NCBI GenBank assembly: GCA_964442745.1 | Contig: CAYUAI010000064.1 | Coordinates: 1-24,171 of the forward strand | Source: CAYUAI01 sp964442745 | GTDB lineage: Bacteria; Pseudomonadota; Gammaproteobacteria; S012-40 | Length of the DNA: 24,171 bases | Direction of reading: 5' to 3' | Part shown: one piece after another, positions 7,473-16,939 of the stretch | Layout of the letters: each line of letters begins with the position of its first letter | Position numbering within the stretch: the first letter of the stretch is position 1 | Translations under genes and position numbers: made by a program | Notes under the pieces: generated by a model | Databases searched by the model: none | Told to the model about the DNA's origin: nothing | Seen by the model: the letters and a program-made list of their open reading frames with translations, nothing else

Positions 7473-10400
7473 ATGTGGCTAATTAACAAAAATTATCTAA
7501 TAGCTCAATGGGTAGATGTGCGTGCTGGGTTGAGTATGATAGCGGGCTTATCTTTAATGCTTTCCCTGTTGTTATCAGGAGGGTGTGGCATCGCTATCGA
7601 AGAACCGGATGTGGGTTCACCGAGTGTCGTTGATGTCTTTCCTCGCGAAAACAGTGTGGATGTACGCGTTGACTCCGAAATTCGAGTGACCTTTTCGGAG
7701 GCGATGGCGATAGGTTCGATCAATTCAGCGTCTTTTGTCGTCAGTGGTGACCAAAATGTGCCGGGCACGTTTAATGTGGCTGGTAATATCGTTACATTCA
7801 TTCTCAGTGGTGCTTTAAGCCCGGAAAAAACCTATACGGTGATTATTAACACCACGGTTGCTGATTTGGTTGGCAATCAGATGAAAGAGGAATTTGAATG
7901 GCAATTTTCCACTGGAGTAAAACTTGACCGGTTGTCGCCCGTGGTGCATCGTACCGTACCGGCCAGCGGTGCTACAGCCGTTTCGCGGAATACCGCTATC
8001 AGCGCGACATTTACCAAGACGTTGGATATCCAGTCATTTGCTGAGGTTCAATTGCGTAAAGGGGCCAGTACTGAATCGCTAAAGGGGTCGGTTGTTTATG
8101 TGGATCAGACATTGGTGTTTTATCCATCGTTACCCCTTGAGCCAAGTACAAAATATGTGTTAGAGGTGGAAGGTATTAACTTGGATAATCGGTCGATTCG
8201 CGATTTGGCGGGTAATACGCCAAACTCAATGAGCTGGTCGTTTACTACCGGGACAGAATTTGATACTAGCCCTCCTCTCCCCGCTGCTGGTCAACAACAA
8301 ATGCCTACTTCGAGTATCGTGCCTAACGATAGTGTGTATGCCGTGTTTAATGAAGCCTTGGATGTGGCGACATTAAATGAGAATAACTTTTATCTAAAAA
8401 GTACCAATCAAAAAATTAAAGGTAAAGTGAAGTATTTTGATAAACAAATTATTTTCATCCCGACGGCCCCATTATCAGAAGGTAGCTATGAGATCATTGC
8501 AAAAACTTCGATTAAAGATTTAGCCGGTAATTCGCTCAGCGAAGAATATCGACAAGCTGTTTCGGTGACTAACCAAAACGATATCGAGTTTGATGTCACT
8601 GATTTTGTGTTAATCCCAACACATGATTCAAGTATTGTGTCTGCGAGCTCCTCGATTAGCGTCACGTTTAACAAAGAAACTTTGCGTCCAGATTCTGTGC
8701 ATGCACAAGCGATCACCGTTACCGAAAATGATTCTCTGCAGCCGGTGGCAGGAGAGGTCTCATTAATCAATGGTCGGGGTCTGAAATTTGCTCCCGTTTC
8801 TGTTCTGAAAAATAATCAAGCTTACTCGGTGAATGTCAGCGGGGTGATGGATTTAGCGGGCAATTCGTTGTTAGATCCTATTGCTTGGTCATTTAAAACT
8901 GTCAATGTACCTGATACGACGCCGCCAGCAATTGCCGCACGATCACCTGGTATTGATGCTTCAGATGTATCCACCAAATTGGTATCCATTGCGTTTAATG
9001 AGGAGTTAAACTCAGCTAGGATTGATGAAGAAGCATTAGTGCTTGAAACCATTGATGAAATTCCTGTCAGTGGTGCGGTTACTTATATTAATAATCGAAC
9101 GGTAGTTTTTACGCCAAGTGTATCACTGGCCCCACAAACTACATATGTGGCTACTGTCAACGCGGCAAGTATTGTTGACTTATCAGGTAATACACTAAGC
9201 GGTAATATCCGTTGGCAGTTCACTACCGCATTAGAAGCCGATATGACCCCACCGACGGTGTTACTTAATCATTCCTCTCCACCGGCACAACAAAATATTG
9301 ATGTCATTGGGTTGACTATTGCAGTGCAGTTTTCCGAAGTCATAAATGAGAGTAGCATTTTGCAGGCGGGCGCCTTGCAAGTGTCCATTGTCGATGGTTC
9401 GGCGGTAGCTGGTACCGTGTCAGTTGAGGGCAGCAAAGCAACGTTTACCCCAGCAGCTAGATTCAATTATAACGAGAGTTATCAAGTGGCGATAAATGAC
9501 AAGGTGGCGGATTTGGCTGGTAATATTCTGGGCACTCCCGTTCGTTGGGTCTTTAGTACCAAAAATGATGACGATGCACCCACGGTGAAAGCGCATTTAC
9601 CGTTGTCAGACACGTCGAATGTGAAAGTCAGCGACCTGATTATTAACGCGAATTTTTCGGAAATAATGGCGGCGGATAGCATTACCGATCAGTCCTTTTA
9701 CTTAAGCAACGCGGGCGAATTGGTGGCTGCCTCTGTGAGTTATGAAGGAACAACAGCCGTTTTACAACCCGCAGCGGATTTGGATTATGCGACAGAATAC
9801 CAAGTGATTTTGACCACAGGGATATCAGATCGGGTCGGTAATTTTTTAGTAGAAAATGTTCAGTGGAAATTCACCACCGAGCCCCCAGCCGATGGTGAGC
9901 CACCGGTTGTGCAATCGACAAACCCGATCGCGGATGTAAATGATGTGGCGATAGGTATCCGCTCCATTGATATTCAGTTATCCGAGGTGATTGATTCTGC
10001 CAGCGTGACGGTAGAGCGATTCATGGTGAAAGCGGTGGGTGGCGATGTGATTCAAGGTCAGGTTAGTGTGAGTGGTGATACGGTATCATTTCAGCTGAGT
10101 TCAGATCTGCTTTTTAATACCAACTATCAGGTTACGCTGAGCGGAGATATTGCTGATTTGGCGGGAAATGTATTAGGGGAAGCCTATGTCTTTAGTTTTA
10201 CCACAAGCGTAGCACAGGATGTGACCCCACCTACCGTAGATGTTATGTTACCTAACGATGGTGCAACGGATGTTGTGGTCAATGGACCGGTGATCAGTGC
10301 GAAATTTTCTGAAGAGATGGCGAGTGCTTCAATTACGCAAGATAGCTTTACGGTGCGTACGCCAGCGGGTGAGAAAATTGTTGGTGAAGTTATTTACGCT

Positions 10401-12116
10401 AACCGAAAAGCACGTTTTAAATCATCTCAACCACTGATTTTTAATACCAGTTATACTGTAGAGTTAAACACCCAAGTCACCGACCTTGCGGGTAACCCAC
10501 TGTATGAACTAGTTGCTTGGTCTTTTACTGTCCAAGCTAATCTTGATAAAATACGACCTAATCCAGCAGAATTTACGCCTTTTATTAATGATAAAGAGGT
10601 GGCGGTGGCGAGTAATATTACCGTGATTTTCACGGAAGCCATGGCCTTCGATAGTATAAATAATGAATCATTTATTGTGACCCATGGTTCTGCGGAAAAA
10701 GTGACGGGGGTGATTAGCTATCAAGATAACACGGCTATATTCGATCCGGTGAGCGATTTGCCGGCGGATAGTCGAATTACCGTGCGACTGACTTCGGAAA
10801 TTACCGATGAGGCAGGCAATAAGTTAGCTAATTCTCCGTTCACTTGGTCGTTTGATACCAAAGATACCATTCAGCCCACCATCAATGAGTCACTGTTGCC
10901 CGCTAATGAGCAACAAAATGTGACAGTGACCGGGCCAATGATTCGGGTCGAAGTTTCTGAACCAATGGATAAAACTACTATAAATACACAAACATTCACG
11001 CTCACCAGCCCACAAGGTGCAGTGGCAGGCACGGTGACATACAATCATCCATTCGCGACTTTTAGTGTGATGGATGCACTAGCTTATGATACGAGGTATA
11101 CGGCCTCGGTGACTCGCGGTGTCAAAGATTTAGCTCAAAATTCGCTAGCCCAAGATGTTGTGTGGAGTTTTACCTCGAAACTTTCTGATCCCAATGCCGC
11201 CGAAGAAATTATCGTTCCCTATAACGGCGTGTTGACGGCTGGTCTGACCTCATTTAAGCGTTATACCATCAATAACCTGGCCGCAGGAGAGCACATTGTT
11301 AGTTTAAGCAAACTGGATAATGACGTTAATTTGCAAATATACAACCAAGATTTTACCGAAAGTGAGTGTTTTTCTGAGTTAGCCGGTCGTTTAGCGGATT
11401 TTTGTGTGGTAAGTGCTAGCAATCAAAAGCTATATTTAGAAGTGCAAAATGCTAATGATAGTGCAGATAGTGTGTTTACGATAAATGCGCCGCCCCTGGC
11501 TAGCATTTCCGCTGCCTTACCTAAGGACAATGATACGGTGGAAGCGGGTAGCATAAGATTTTATCAGGTGGCCAATGAATTGTCACAAAATGTGATTATT
11601 CGACAATGGGATCGGCAGGGAAATGCCAATCTCTATGTCTATAGTGATCTTAATGATGAGGCTTTATGTCGTGCTCAGAATGGTGCGCCTGATCCAAATT
11701 ATTGTTCCATTTCCACCGCTGGGCTAGGTGATGTATTTGTGGTGATTGATGGGAGTAATGTGAGTGCAAAAACGGTATATAGCCTATCGTTAGAGAATTG
11801 GCAAGTCATTTCGGTGAGCAGCACTTCAGATACCATTGAGGCGGGCGCAGATTTTTATGTGCTTGATAAGTTAGTGGCTGGCGTCAACTATAAGATTGAA
11901 CTGTCAAACATGATCGGATTAAGTGGTAATATTGCCATTGAACTTAATGCTGATATTAATGCCATTAACGGTAAATCATGTAGTTCAGGCAATAATGTCA
12001 CGCCACCATCCTGCCAAGCAGTGGCCAATGGGGCTGGAAAATTATATTTAGTGGTTGATGGTTTTCAATCGCTGGCTGGAACGGATTTTGATCTGACCAT
12101 CACTCCAACTGAATAA
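7473..12116 (+). CDS. Giant lipoprotein with eleven Big_5 Ig-like domains and three C-terminal Cys-pair modules
   Basis: Predicted outer-membrane or surface lipoprotein of 1547 residues. The N-terminus is a signal peptide ending LLSGGC, with Cys38 as the likely lipidated residue (the residue at -3 is Ser, so the lipobox is imperfect). From about residue 49 to 1237 it consists of eleven consecutive Big_5 (SbsA-type) Ig-like domains of about 105-110 residues, each with a P-x2-G/D start, a V/I-x-F(S/N/T)E-x-(M/L) strand, a D-L-x-GN turn and a final W-x-F-x-T. Residues 1238-1547 form three beta-rich modules of about 100 residues resembling bacterial pre-peptidase C-terminal domains, each with one cysteine pair: 1299/1311, 1399/1411 and 1503/1514. 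No catalytic motif is seen. It follows the TpsA and TpsB genes by 118 bases on the same strand and shares the Ig domain type with TpsB. A stalk or adhesin role is inferred. An ATG at 7536 is an alternative start. Confidence 0.8.
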   Translation: MWLINKNYLIAQWVDVRAGLSMIAGLSLMLSLLLSGGCGIAIEEPDVGSPSVVDVFPRENSVDVRVDSEIRVTFSEAMAIGSINSASFVVSGDQNVPGTFNVAGNIVTFILSGALSPEKTYTVIINTTVADLVGNQMKEEFEWQFSTGVKLDRLSPVVHRTVPASGATAVSRNTAISATFTKTLDIQSFAEVQLRKGASTESLKGSVVYVDQTLVFYPSLPLEPSTKYVLEVEGINLDNRSIRDLAGNTPNSMSWSFTTGTEFDTSPPLPAAGQQQMPTSSIVPNDSVYAVFNEALDVATLNENNFYLKSTNQKIKGKVKYFDKQIIFIPTAPLSEGSYEIIAKTSIKDLAGNSLSEEYRQAVSVTNQNDIEFDVTDFVLIPTHDSSIVSASSSISVTFNKETLRPDSVHAQAITVTENDSLQPVAGEVSLINGRGLKFAPVSVLKNNQAYSVNVSGVMDLAGNSLLDPIAWSFKTVNVPDTTPPAIAARSPGIDASDVSTKLVSIAFNEELNSARIDEEALVLETIDEIPVSGAVTYINNRTVVFTPSVSLAPQTTYVATVNAASIVDLSGNTLSGNIRWQFTTALEADMTPPTVLLNHSSPPAQQNIDVIGLTIAVQFSEVINESSILQAGALQVSIVDGSAVAGTVSVEGSKATFTPAARFNYNESYQVAINDKVADLAGNILGTPVRWVFSTKNDDDAPTVKAHLPLSDTSNVKVSDLIINANFSEIMAADSITDQSFYLSNAGELVAASVSYEGTTAVLQPAADLDYATEYQVILTTGISDRVGNFLVENVQWKFTTEPPADGEPPVVQSTNPIADVNDVAIGIRSIDIQLSEVIDSASVTVERFMVKAVGGDVIQGQVSVSGDTVSFQLSSDLLFNTNYQVTLSGDIADLAGNVLGEAYVFSFTTSVAQDVTPPTVDVMLPNDGATDVVVNGPVISAKFSEEMASASITQDSFTVRTPAGEKIVGEVIYANRKARFKSSQPLIFNTSYTVELNTQVTDLAGNPLYELVAWSFTVQANLDKIRPNPAEFTPFINDKEVAVASNITVIFTEAMAFDSINNESFIVTHGSAEKVTGVISYQDNTAIFDPVSDLPADSRITVRLTSEITDEAGNKLANSPFTWSFDTKDTIQPTINESLLPANEQQNVTVTGPMIRVEVSEPMDKTTINTQTFTLTSPQGAVAGTVTYNHPFATFSVMDALAYDTRYTASVTRGVKDLAQNSLAQDVVWSFTSKLSDPNAAEEIIVPYNGVLTAGLTSFKRYTINNLAAGEHIVSLSKLDNDVNLQIYNQDFTESECFSELAGRLADFCVVSASNQKLYLEVQNANDSADSVFTINAPPLASISAALPKDNDTVEAGSIRFYQVANELSQNVIIRQWDRQGNANLYVYSDLNDEALCRAQNGAPDPNYCSISTAGLGDVFVVIDGSNVSAKTVYSLSLENWQVISVSSTSDTIEAGADFYVLDKLVAGVNYKIELSNMIGLSGNIAIELNADINAINGKSCSSGNNVTPPSCQAVANGAGKLYLVVDGFQSLAGTDFDLTITPTE

Positions 12117-12156
12117 AATCGAAGATTATACGGTGAAAATGACAAAGGATGTTAAT

Positions 12157-13039
12157 ATGGAAAATATTCAAGCGGGAATATTAGCGCCAGTTCCTGGTTT
12201 AGCCAGATATCTGATGCTGTCGCTGAAACCCGATACGGATCCAATGAATGCGCTGAAGCAATTGGGTGGGATGGTTGATGGTAAGCATATGGTTATCGGT
12301 TTAGGGTTGCCGCTGGTGCTTGCGATGGGTGGCCATATTCCCGGTTTACGTAATTTGCCCAATGGGGTGGGGTCTGGGATTGAAATTCCATCCACACCGG
12401 GCTCATTATGGTGCTGGTTGCGAGGTGAAGATCGTGGTGAACTACTTCATCAAGCACGTGCTATGTCTGATCTGTTGGCACCGGCTTTTCGTTTAGAGCA
12501 AACTATTGATGCTTTTCGATATGGTGCTGGCCTTGATTTAGCGGGTTATGAGGATGGTACGGAAAATCCAACCGATGAAGCGGCGCTAGATACCTCGATT
12601 GTGCAGGCGCAAGGCCCAGTTAGATGGCTCCAGTTTTGTGGCGGTACAACAGTGGCTACATGACCTCGATCATTTTCAATCCATGTCAACACAAGCTCAA
12701 GATAATGCCATTGGTCGTAGAAAAAGTGATAACGAAGAAATCGCAGAAGCACCGATTTCAGCTCATGTAAAAAGAACCGCCCAAGAAACATTTAGTCCGG
12801 AGGCGTTTATCTTGCGCCGCTCGATGCCCTGGGCTGACGCTGACCATGAAGGACTTATGTTTGTGGCCTTCGGGAAAAGCTTTGATGCATTCGAGGCCCA
12901 GTTAAGCCGTATGATTGGGGCTGAAGACGACGTAACGGATGCATTATTTAAATTCACGCGACCTATATCAGGTCGTTATTATTGGTGTCCGCCGATGGCG
13001 CAAGATGATGGTCTGGATTTATCGGCACTCAATGGCTAG
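12157..13039 (+). pseudogene. DyP-type haem peroxidase (YfeX-like), frameshifted
   Basis: Cytoplasmic dye-decolourising-type peroxidase, a haem enzyme using hydrogen peroxide; there is no signal peptide. The ATG at 12157 follows AAAGGA at the right distance and begins MENIQAGIL, as in YfeX relatives. The first reading frame carries the family motif GYEDGTENP (Asp133) but stops at a TGA at 12661-12663. The next frame continues the protein with GSSFVAVQQWLHDL, then AHVKRTAQ (expected proximal haem His), LRRSMPW (expected distal Arg) and the conserved GRYYW end, stopping at 13037-13039. Homology crosses frames between about 12608 and 12622. The total is 883 bases, that is 294 codons plus one base, so one inserted base (or two lost) explains it. 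It may be a true pseudogene or a sequencing error. It starts 40 bases after the giant lipoprotein gene. Confidence 0.8.
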
Positions 13040-13124
13040 GAGGCTGTCCGAGAATGGAAACCCCATTTGGTTCTGTAACACGCTCGGTTCCACTTAGTTC
13101 TCTGGTCCCTGTGCGAAGATTTCC

Positions 13125-14255
13125 TTAACTTGTCAATAACTCGACCATGATTTGCTCATACATGTGAGAAAGTGTGATTAAATCGTTGGTCGAAACACAT
13201 TCATTGATTTTATGAATAGTGGCGTTAATTGGACCCAGCTCAACCACTTGACTGCCAGTGGGCGCAATAAAGCGCCCATCCGATGTACCGCCCGCCGTGG
13301 ATAGCTCCGTTTCAATGCCGCTGATATGTTGAATGGCTTGCTGCACGGCGTTGACCAACGCTCCGCTTGGTGTTAGAAAAGGAAGCCCAGATAAATTCCA
13401 GTTTAATGTAAAATTGAGTTGGTGTTTATTGAGAATGGCTTCGGTTCTTTGTTGTAGCTGTGTTTGAGTCACTTCCGTGGAAAAGCGAAAATTGAATAAT
13501 AATTCCACCTCACTGGGAATCACATTGGTCGCACCGGTACCACTGTTGATATTGGAAATTTGAAAGCTCGTGGCAGGAAAAAAGGCATTGCCTTGATCCC
13601 AACACTCCGCCGCCAATTCTGTGAGGGCGGGCGTCACACGGTGAATCGGGTTGTCAGCGAGATGTGGATAGGCGACATGGCCTTGTGTTCCGTGTACCAC
13701 TAGATGGCCATTGAGTGATCCACGTCGGCCATTTTTAACTACATCGCCTACCCGGTGAGTGCTGGAAGGTTCACCGACGAGACACCAATCGATTTTTTCA
13801 TGGCGAGCGGTTAATGTTTCCATGACTTTGACGGTCCCGTTGATGCTGGGTCCTTCTTCATCACTGGTGATGAGTAGTGCAATCGAACCCGTATGGTCGG
13901 GATGTTGTTTGATAAATCGTTCAATGGCGGTGATCATAGCCGCGATGCTGCCTTTCATGTCAGCAGCGCCACGACCATATAACATCTCATGATCAATGAT
14001 GGCGTCAAAGGGTGGGTAAGTCCACGGCGTAAGGGGTCCGGTAGGTACCACATCGGTATGCCCGGCAAAAGCGAATACCGGGGAGGCATTGCCACGGCGC
14101 AACCAAATATTGTCAACATCGGCAAAGCGAAGTCGTTCGATGTGAAAACCAAGGGGTTGCAAACGATCAATGATGATCGTTTGGCAGCCGGCGTCATCCG
14201 GCGTGACTGAGGCACGCTGGATCAATTGTTGAGTTAGGGCGATGGTTTTGTCCAC
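13125..14255 (-). CDS. dapE: Succinyl-diaminopimelate desuccinylase
   Basis: Zinc-dependent M20-family enzyme that hydrolyses N-succinyl-LL-2,6-diaminopimelate to LL-diaminopimelate and succinate, in lysine and peptidoglycan precursor synthesis. The protein has 376 residues, the usual length. The family's metal ligands and catalytic residues are present: His66 and Asp68 in AGHTDVVP, Asp99 in GRGAADMKG, Glu133 and Glu134 in SDEEG, Glu162 in GEPSS and His348 near the C-terminus. The start is a GTG with AGGAA upstream. It is the last gene of the dapC-dapD-arsC-dapE set, 21 bases after the ArsC-like gene, and faces the broken peroxidase gene across 85 bases in which no clear terminator was seen. 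Confidence 0.97.
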   Translation of the reverse strand: MDKTIALTQQLIQRASVTPDDAGCQTIIIDRLQPLGFHIERLRFADVDNIWLRRGNASPVFAFAGHTDVVPTGPLTPWTYPPFDAIIDHEMLYGRGAADMKGSIAAMITAIERFIKQHPDHTGSIALLITSDEEGPSINGTVKVMETLTARHEKIDWCLVGEPSSTHRVGDVVKNGRRGSLNGHLVVHGTQGHVAYPHLADNPIHRVTPALTELAAECWDQGNAFFPATSFQISNINSGTGATNVIPSEVELLFNFRFSTEVTQTQLQQRTEAILNKHQLNFTLNWNLSGLPFLTPSGALVNAVQQAIQHISGIETELSTAGGTSDGRFIAPTGSQVVELGPINATIHKINECVSTNDLITLSHMYEQIMVELLTS

Positions 14256-14276
14256 GAATGATTCCTAGCGAGGGAT

Positions 14277-14633
14277 TTAGGTGTCAAACAAGCTTTGATA
14301 GGCATCGGCACTAAAGCCAACATGGCGTTGTGAACCAAGATCTAATACCGGCCTTTTGATGATGGCTGGTTGTTGTAGCATGGTTTGCAAAGCGAGTTGT
14401 TGGTCCATGTGGGTTTTGCTTGGTTCGTCGAGTTGCCGCCAGGTGGTACCGCGTTTGTTGATGAGCGTTTGCCAACCAAGCTCGGCAATCCATTCACGGA
14501 GCTGGTTTTCATTCACACCCTGTTGACGAAAATCATGAAAATGATACGGGATGTTGGCTCGCTCAAGCCAGGCGCGTGCTTTTTTGATGGTATCGCAATT
14601 TTTGATACCAAATAGCGTGGGCGTGTGATTCAT
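14277..14633 (-). CDS. ArsC/Spx-family thioredoxin-fold protein (YffB-like)
   Basis: Small 118-residue protein of the ArsC/Spx/YffB family. The N-terminal LFGIKNCDTIKKA has the family active-site cysteine (Cys13) without a second CXXC cysteine, and the later IKRPVLDLG matches the conserved RP-containing region of the family. The name arsenate reductase is often transferred to these proteins, but YffB-type members between dap genes have no demonstrated arsenate role, so no gene symbol is given. The start overlaps the dapD stop by four bases (ATGA), indicating translational coupling, and dapE follows. Confidence 0.9.
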   Translation of the reverse strand: MNHTPTLFGIKNCDTIKKARAWLERANIPYHFHDFRQQGVNENQLREWIAELGWQTLINKRGTTWRQLDEPSKTHMDQQLALQTMLQQPAIIKRPVLDLGSQRHVGFSADAYQSLFDT

Positions 14634-15454
14634 TGAATATCTCGTAATAACGCATTAATGCCGATTTTGCTGCGTGTTTTGTCATCGACTTGTTTGACGA
14701 TCACTGCGCAGTACAAGCTATATTTGCCATCGTTGGAAGGCAGATTACCGGGCACGACGACGGCACCGGCTGGGATTTTCCCATAGGTGATTTCATCCGT
14801 CATACGATTGTAAATACGGGTGCTTTGACCAATATAAACGCCCATGGAGATGACGGCCCCTTGTTCGACAATGACGCCTTCAACGATTTCTGAGCGAGCA
14901 CCGATGAAGCAATCATCTTCAATAATGGTCGGGCTAGCTTGCAATGGCTCCAGCACACCACCGATGCCAACGCCACCGGATAGATGGACGTTTTTTCCGA
15001 TTTGGGCACATGAGCCAACGGTGGCCCAGGTATCAACCATGGTGCCGCTATCCACATAAGCACCGATATTCACGTAAGAAGGCATTAACACCACATTGGG
15101 AGCGATATGCACCCCTTTGCGTACGGTGGCGGGTGGTACGACTCGGACACCACTTTCTCGAAATTCGCGAGCGCCGAAGTCATTGTATTTGGTTGGTACT
15201 TTATCGTAGAAGTTGGCGAAACCGCCTTGGATCAATGTATTATCTTCGATGCGAAAAAAAAGTAAGACCGCTTTTTTGAGCCATTCATTCACGACCCATT
15301 GATCTTGTTTTTTTTCCGCGACTCGGGCTTGTCCACTATCGAGCAGATGAATGGCTTCCAATACGGCTTCTTTGACATGGGATTCTACTTTGCGTGGTGT
15401 AATTTCGCGACGGCGCTCAAAGGATTCTTCAATGATGGTTTGTAGGTTGGTCAT
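14630..15454 (-). CDS. dapD: 2,3,4,5-tetrahydropyridine-2,6-dicarboxylate N-succinyltransferase
   Basis: Transfers succinyl from succinyl-CoA to tetrahydrodipicolinate, the committed step of the succinylase branch of lysine biosynthesis. The protein is 274 residues, the same as E. coli DapD. The middle shows the left-handed beta-helix hexapeptide pattern (YVNIGAYVDSGTMVDTWATVGS, with VHLSGGVGIGGVLEP and IGARSEIVEGVIVE following). The ATG is preceded by AAGGAAA. It lies 41 bases after dapC and overlaps the ArsC-like gene by four bases, so one operon is likely. Confidence 0.97.
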   Translation of the reverse strand: MTNLQTIIEESFERRREITPRKVESHVKEAVLEAIHLLDSGQARVAEKKQDQWVVNEWLKKAVLLFFRIEDNTLIQGGFANFYDKVPTKYNDFGAREFRESGVRVVPPATVRKGVHIAPNVVLMPSYVNIGAYVDSGTMVDTWATVGSCAQIGKNVHLSGGVGIGGVLEPLQASPTIIEDDCFIGARSEIVEGVIVEQGAVISMGVYIGQSTRIYNRMTDEITYGKIPAGAVVVPGNLPSNDGKYSLYCAVIVKQVDDKTRSKIGINALLRDIQ

Positions 15455-15495
15455 GTCTGTTATTTCCTTAATGATAAAAACAGGGGAGGCGTTGT

Positions 15496-16719
15496 TTATT
15501 TGCCGCCTGGCTGAACGGTGACAGATATTGTCTTTAAATAGCTTTTAATGCGAGTGGCAGCTTCGATGCATTCATCGAGTGGTGGGACTAAAGCAATGCG
15601 AACATGATTTTCACCGGGATTGAAATGATGGGCCGGACGAGATAAAAAACTGCCCGGCAATACGGTGACGTTTTGTAAGGCAAACAGCTGCTGAGCGAAA
15701 TCACAATCGTTGATGGGGGTGTTGGCCCATAAGTAAAACCCCGCCTCAGGTGCCTGGACATGAAGCACCGGTTGCAGAATATCAAGCACATGCTTAAATT
15801 TTTCCCGATATAGTGCACGATTATCGATCACATGTTGTTCATCTTGCCAGGCCTGAATGCTCGCTTGCTGGGTGGGCGGAGACATGGCAGAACCGTGGTA
15901 TGTCCGATAGCGTAAGAATTGTTCGATGAGCGAGGCATCACCAGCCACAAAACCCGAGCGTAATCCAGGCAGATTAGATCGCTTTGATAAACTATGGAAT
16001 ACCAGGCAGTTTTGATAATCCAATCGACCCATATTCGCCGCTGCCTGTAGTAATCCCACCGGTGGATTTTGTTCTTCGGGATAGATTTCAGAATAACATT
16101 CGTCAGCGGCAATGATGAAGTTATATTGCTCAGCGTACTGTATCAGTTGCGCTAGTTGCGATTCAGGGATAACCGCGCCAGTGGGGTTGCTGGGTGAACA
16201 AATATAAATCAGTTGGCAGCGTTGCCATTGCGCTTCTGGAACGTCAGAAAAGTTGGGCAAATAATTGTTTTCGGGACGCGAGGCCAAATAATAAGGTTCA
16301 GCGCCTGCCAGCAAAGCGGCGCCTTCATAGATCTGATAAAAGGGATTTGGCATCATCACACTGGCTTGGTGATGCCGATTGACCATACATTGAGCAAATG
16401 CAAACAGTGCTTCACGTGTTCCGTTAACGGGCAAAACATGGGTTTCGGGCTGTAGGCTGGCGGCAGGCAATGAAAAGCGTTGCAAAAGCCAGTTGACAAT
16501 GGCCTGCCTGAGTGCGAGAGAGCCCTTAGTTAATGGATATTCTGCCATACTCGCCCAATGGGTTTGTATGGCATTGAGCACAAACTCAGGGGCGGCATGT
16601 TTGGGTTCACCAATGGATAGCGGGATCGGCTGAAGTGATGCCGGTGGTGTTTGATTGGCTTTTAATGCGAGCAGTTTTTCAAACGGATAGGGTTGAAGTT
16701 TTTGTAAGTCAGGGTTCAT
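15496..16719 (-). CDS. dapC: Succinyldiaminopimelate aminotransferase
   Basis: Fold-type I, PLP-dependent aminotransferase that converts N-succinyl-2-amino-6-oxopimelate to N-succinyl-diaminopimelate with glutamate as amino donor. Visible residues include Asn178 in SPSNPTG, Asp206 and Tyr209 in ADECYSE, the Schiff-base Lys246 in SLSKRSN and Arg254 in GLRSGF. The protein has 407 residues, normal for DapC. The assignment to DapC over other class I/II aminotransferases rests largely on its place directly before dapD, dapE and the ArsC-like gene. The ribosome site before the ATG is weak. Confidence 0.92.
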   Translation of the reverse strand: MNPDLQKLQPYPFEKLLALKANQTPPASLQPIPLSIGEPKHAAPEFVLNAIQTHWASMAEYPLTKGSLALRQAIVNWLLQRFSLPAASLQPETHVLPVNGTREALFAFAQCMVNRHHQASVMMPNPFYQIYEGAALLAGAEPYYLASRPENNYLPNFSDVPEAQWQRCQLIYICSPSNPTGAVIPESQLAQLIQYAEQYNFIIAADECYSEIYPEEQNPPVGLLQAAANMGRLDYQNCLVFHSLSKRSNLPGLRSGFVAGDASLIEQFLRYRTYHGSAMSPPTQQASIQAWQDEQHVIDNRALYREKFKHVLDILQPVLHVQAPEAGFYLWANTPINDCDFAQQLFALQNVTVLPGSFLSRPAHHFNPGENHVRIALVPPLDECIEAATRIKSYLKTISVTVQPGGK

Positions 16720-16860
16720 TGTCAGCTTTATTAATCAGGCCAAGCCGCGTAGTATAGGCGATCCGTCAGCTGGTGCCAAATTGGGCGTTCAAATTTTTGG
16801 ATTGTGTACTTTATTTGTTCATTGTCGCTATCCGGCGCGTCAGGCATTGATGCGAACAGC

Positions 16861-16892
16861 AAGGAGGCTTTCCATATCTCGGATATCCTCCT
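16861..16892. promoter_or_regulatory. Divergent dapC/lolC promoter region with interrupted hairpin
   Basis: The 220 bases between the divergent dapC and lolC starts must hold both promoters, but no clear -35/-10 pair was found. The one notable structure is an interrupted hairpin: AGGAGG (16862-16867) with CCTCCT (16887-16892), and inside it ATATC (16874-16878) with GATAT (16882-16886) around a three-base loop. Six bases on the left arm are unpaired. It could be a leader structure or an operator. Confidence 0.25.
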
Positions 16893-16939
16893 CGCGACTC
16901 GTTATTTTTATCAACTATTAATTGTGTATTTAGCCATCC

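Noticed and set aside
12599..13039. Second half of the peroxidase as an independent gene with a TTG start
   Set aside because: Its first residues are not homologous to anything expected and the conserved part continues the upstream frame, so it is the downstream half of one broken gene.
13040..13124. Spacer between the peroxidase and dapE genes beginning GAGGCTGTCCGAGAA, which looks like some insertion-sequence ends
   Set aside because: No matching inverted end, target duplication or transposase fragment is present; only a 5-base hairpin (AATGG/CCATT) was seen.
14385..15279. Open plus-strand frames opposite the ArsC-like and dapD genes
   Set aside because: Antisense shadows of highly conserved dap operon genes, with low-complexity translations and no start signals.
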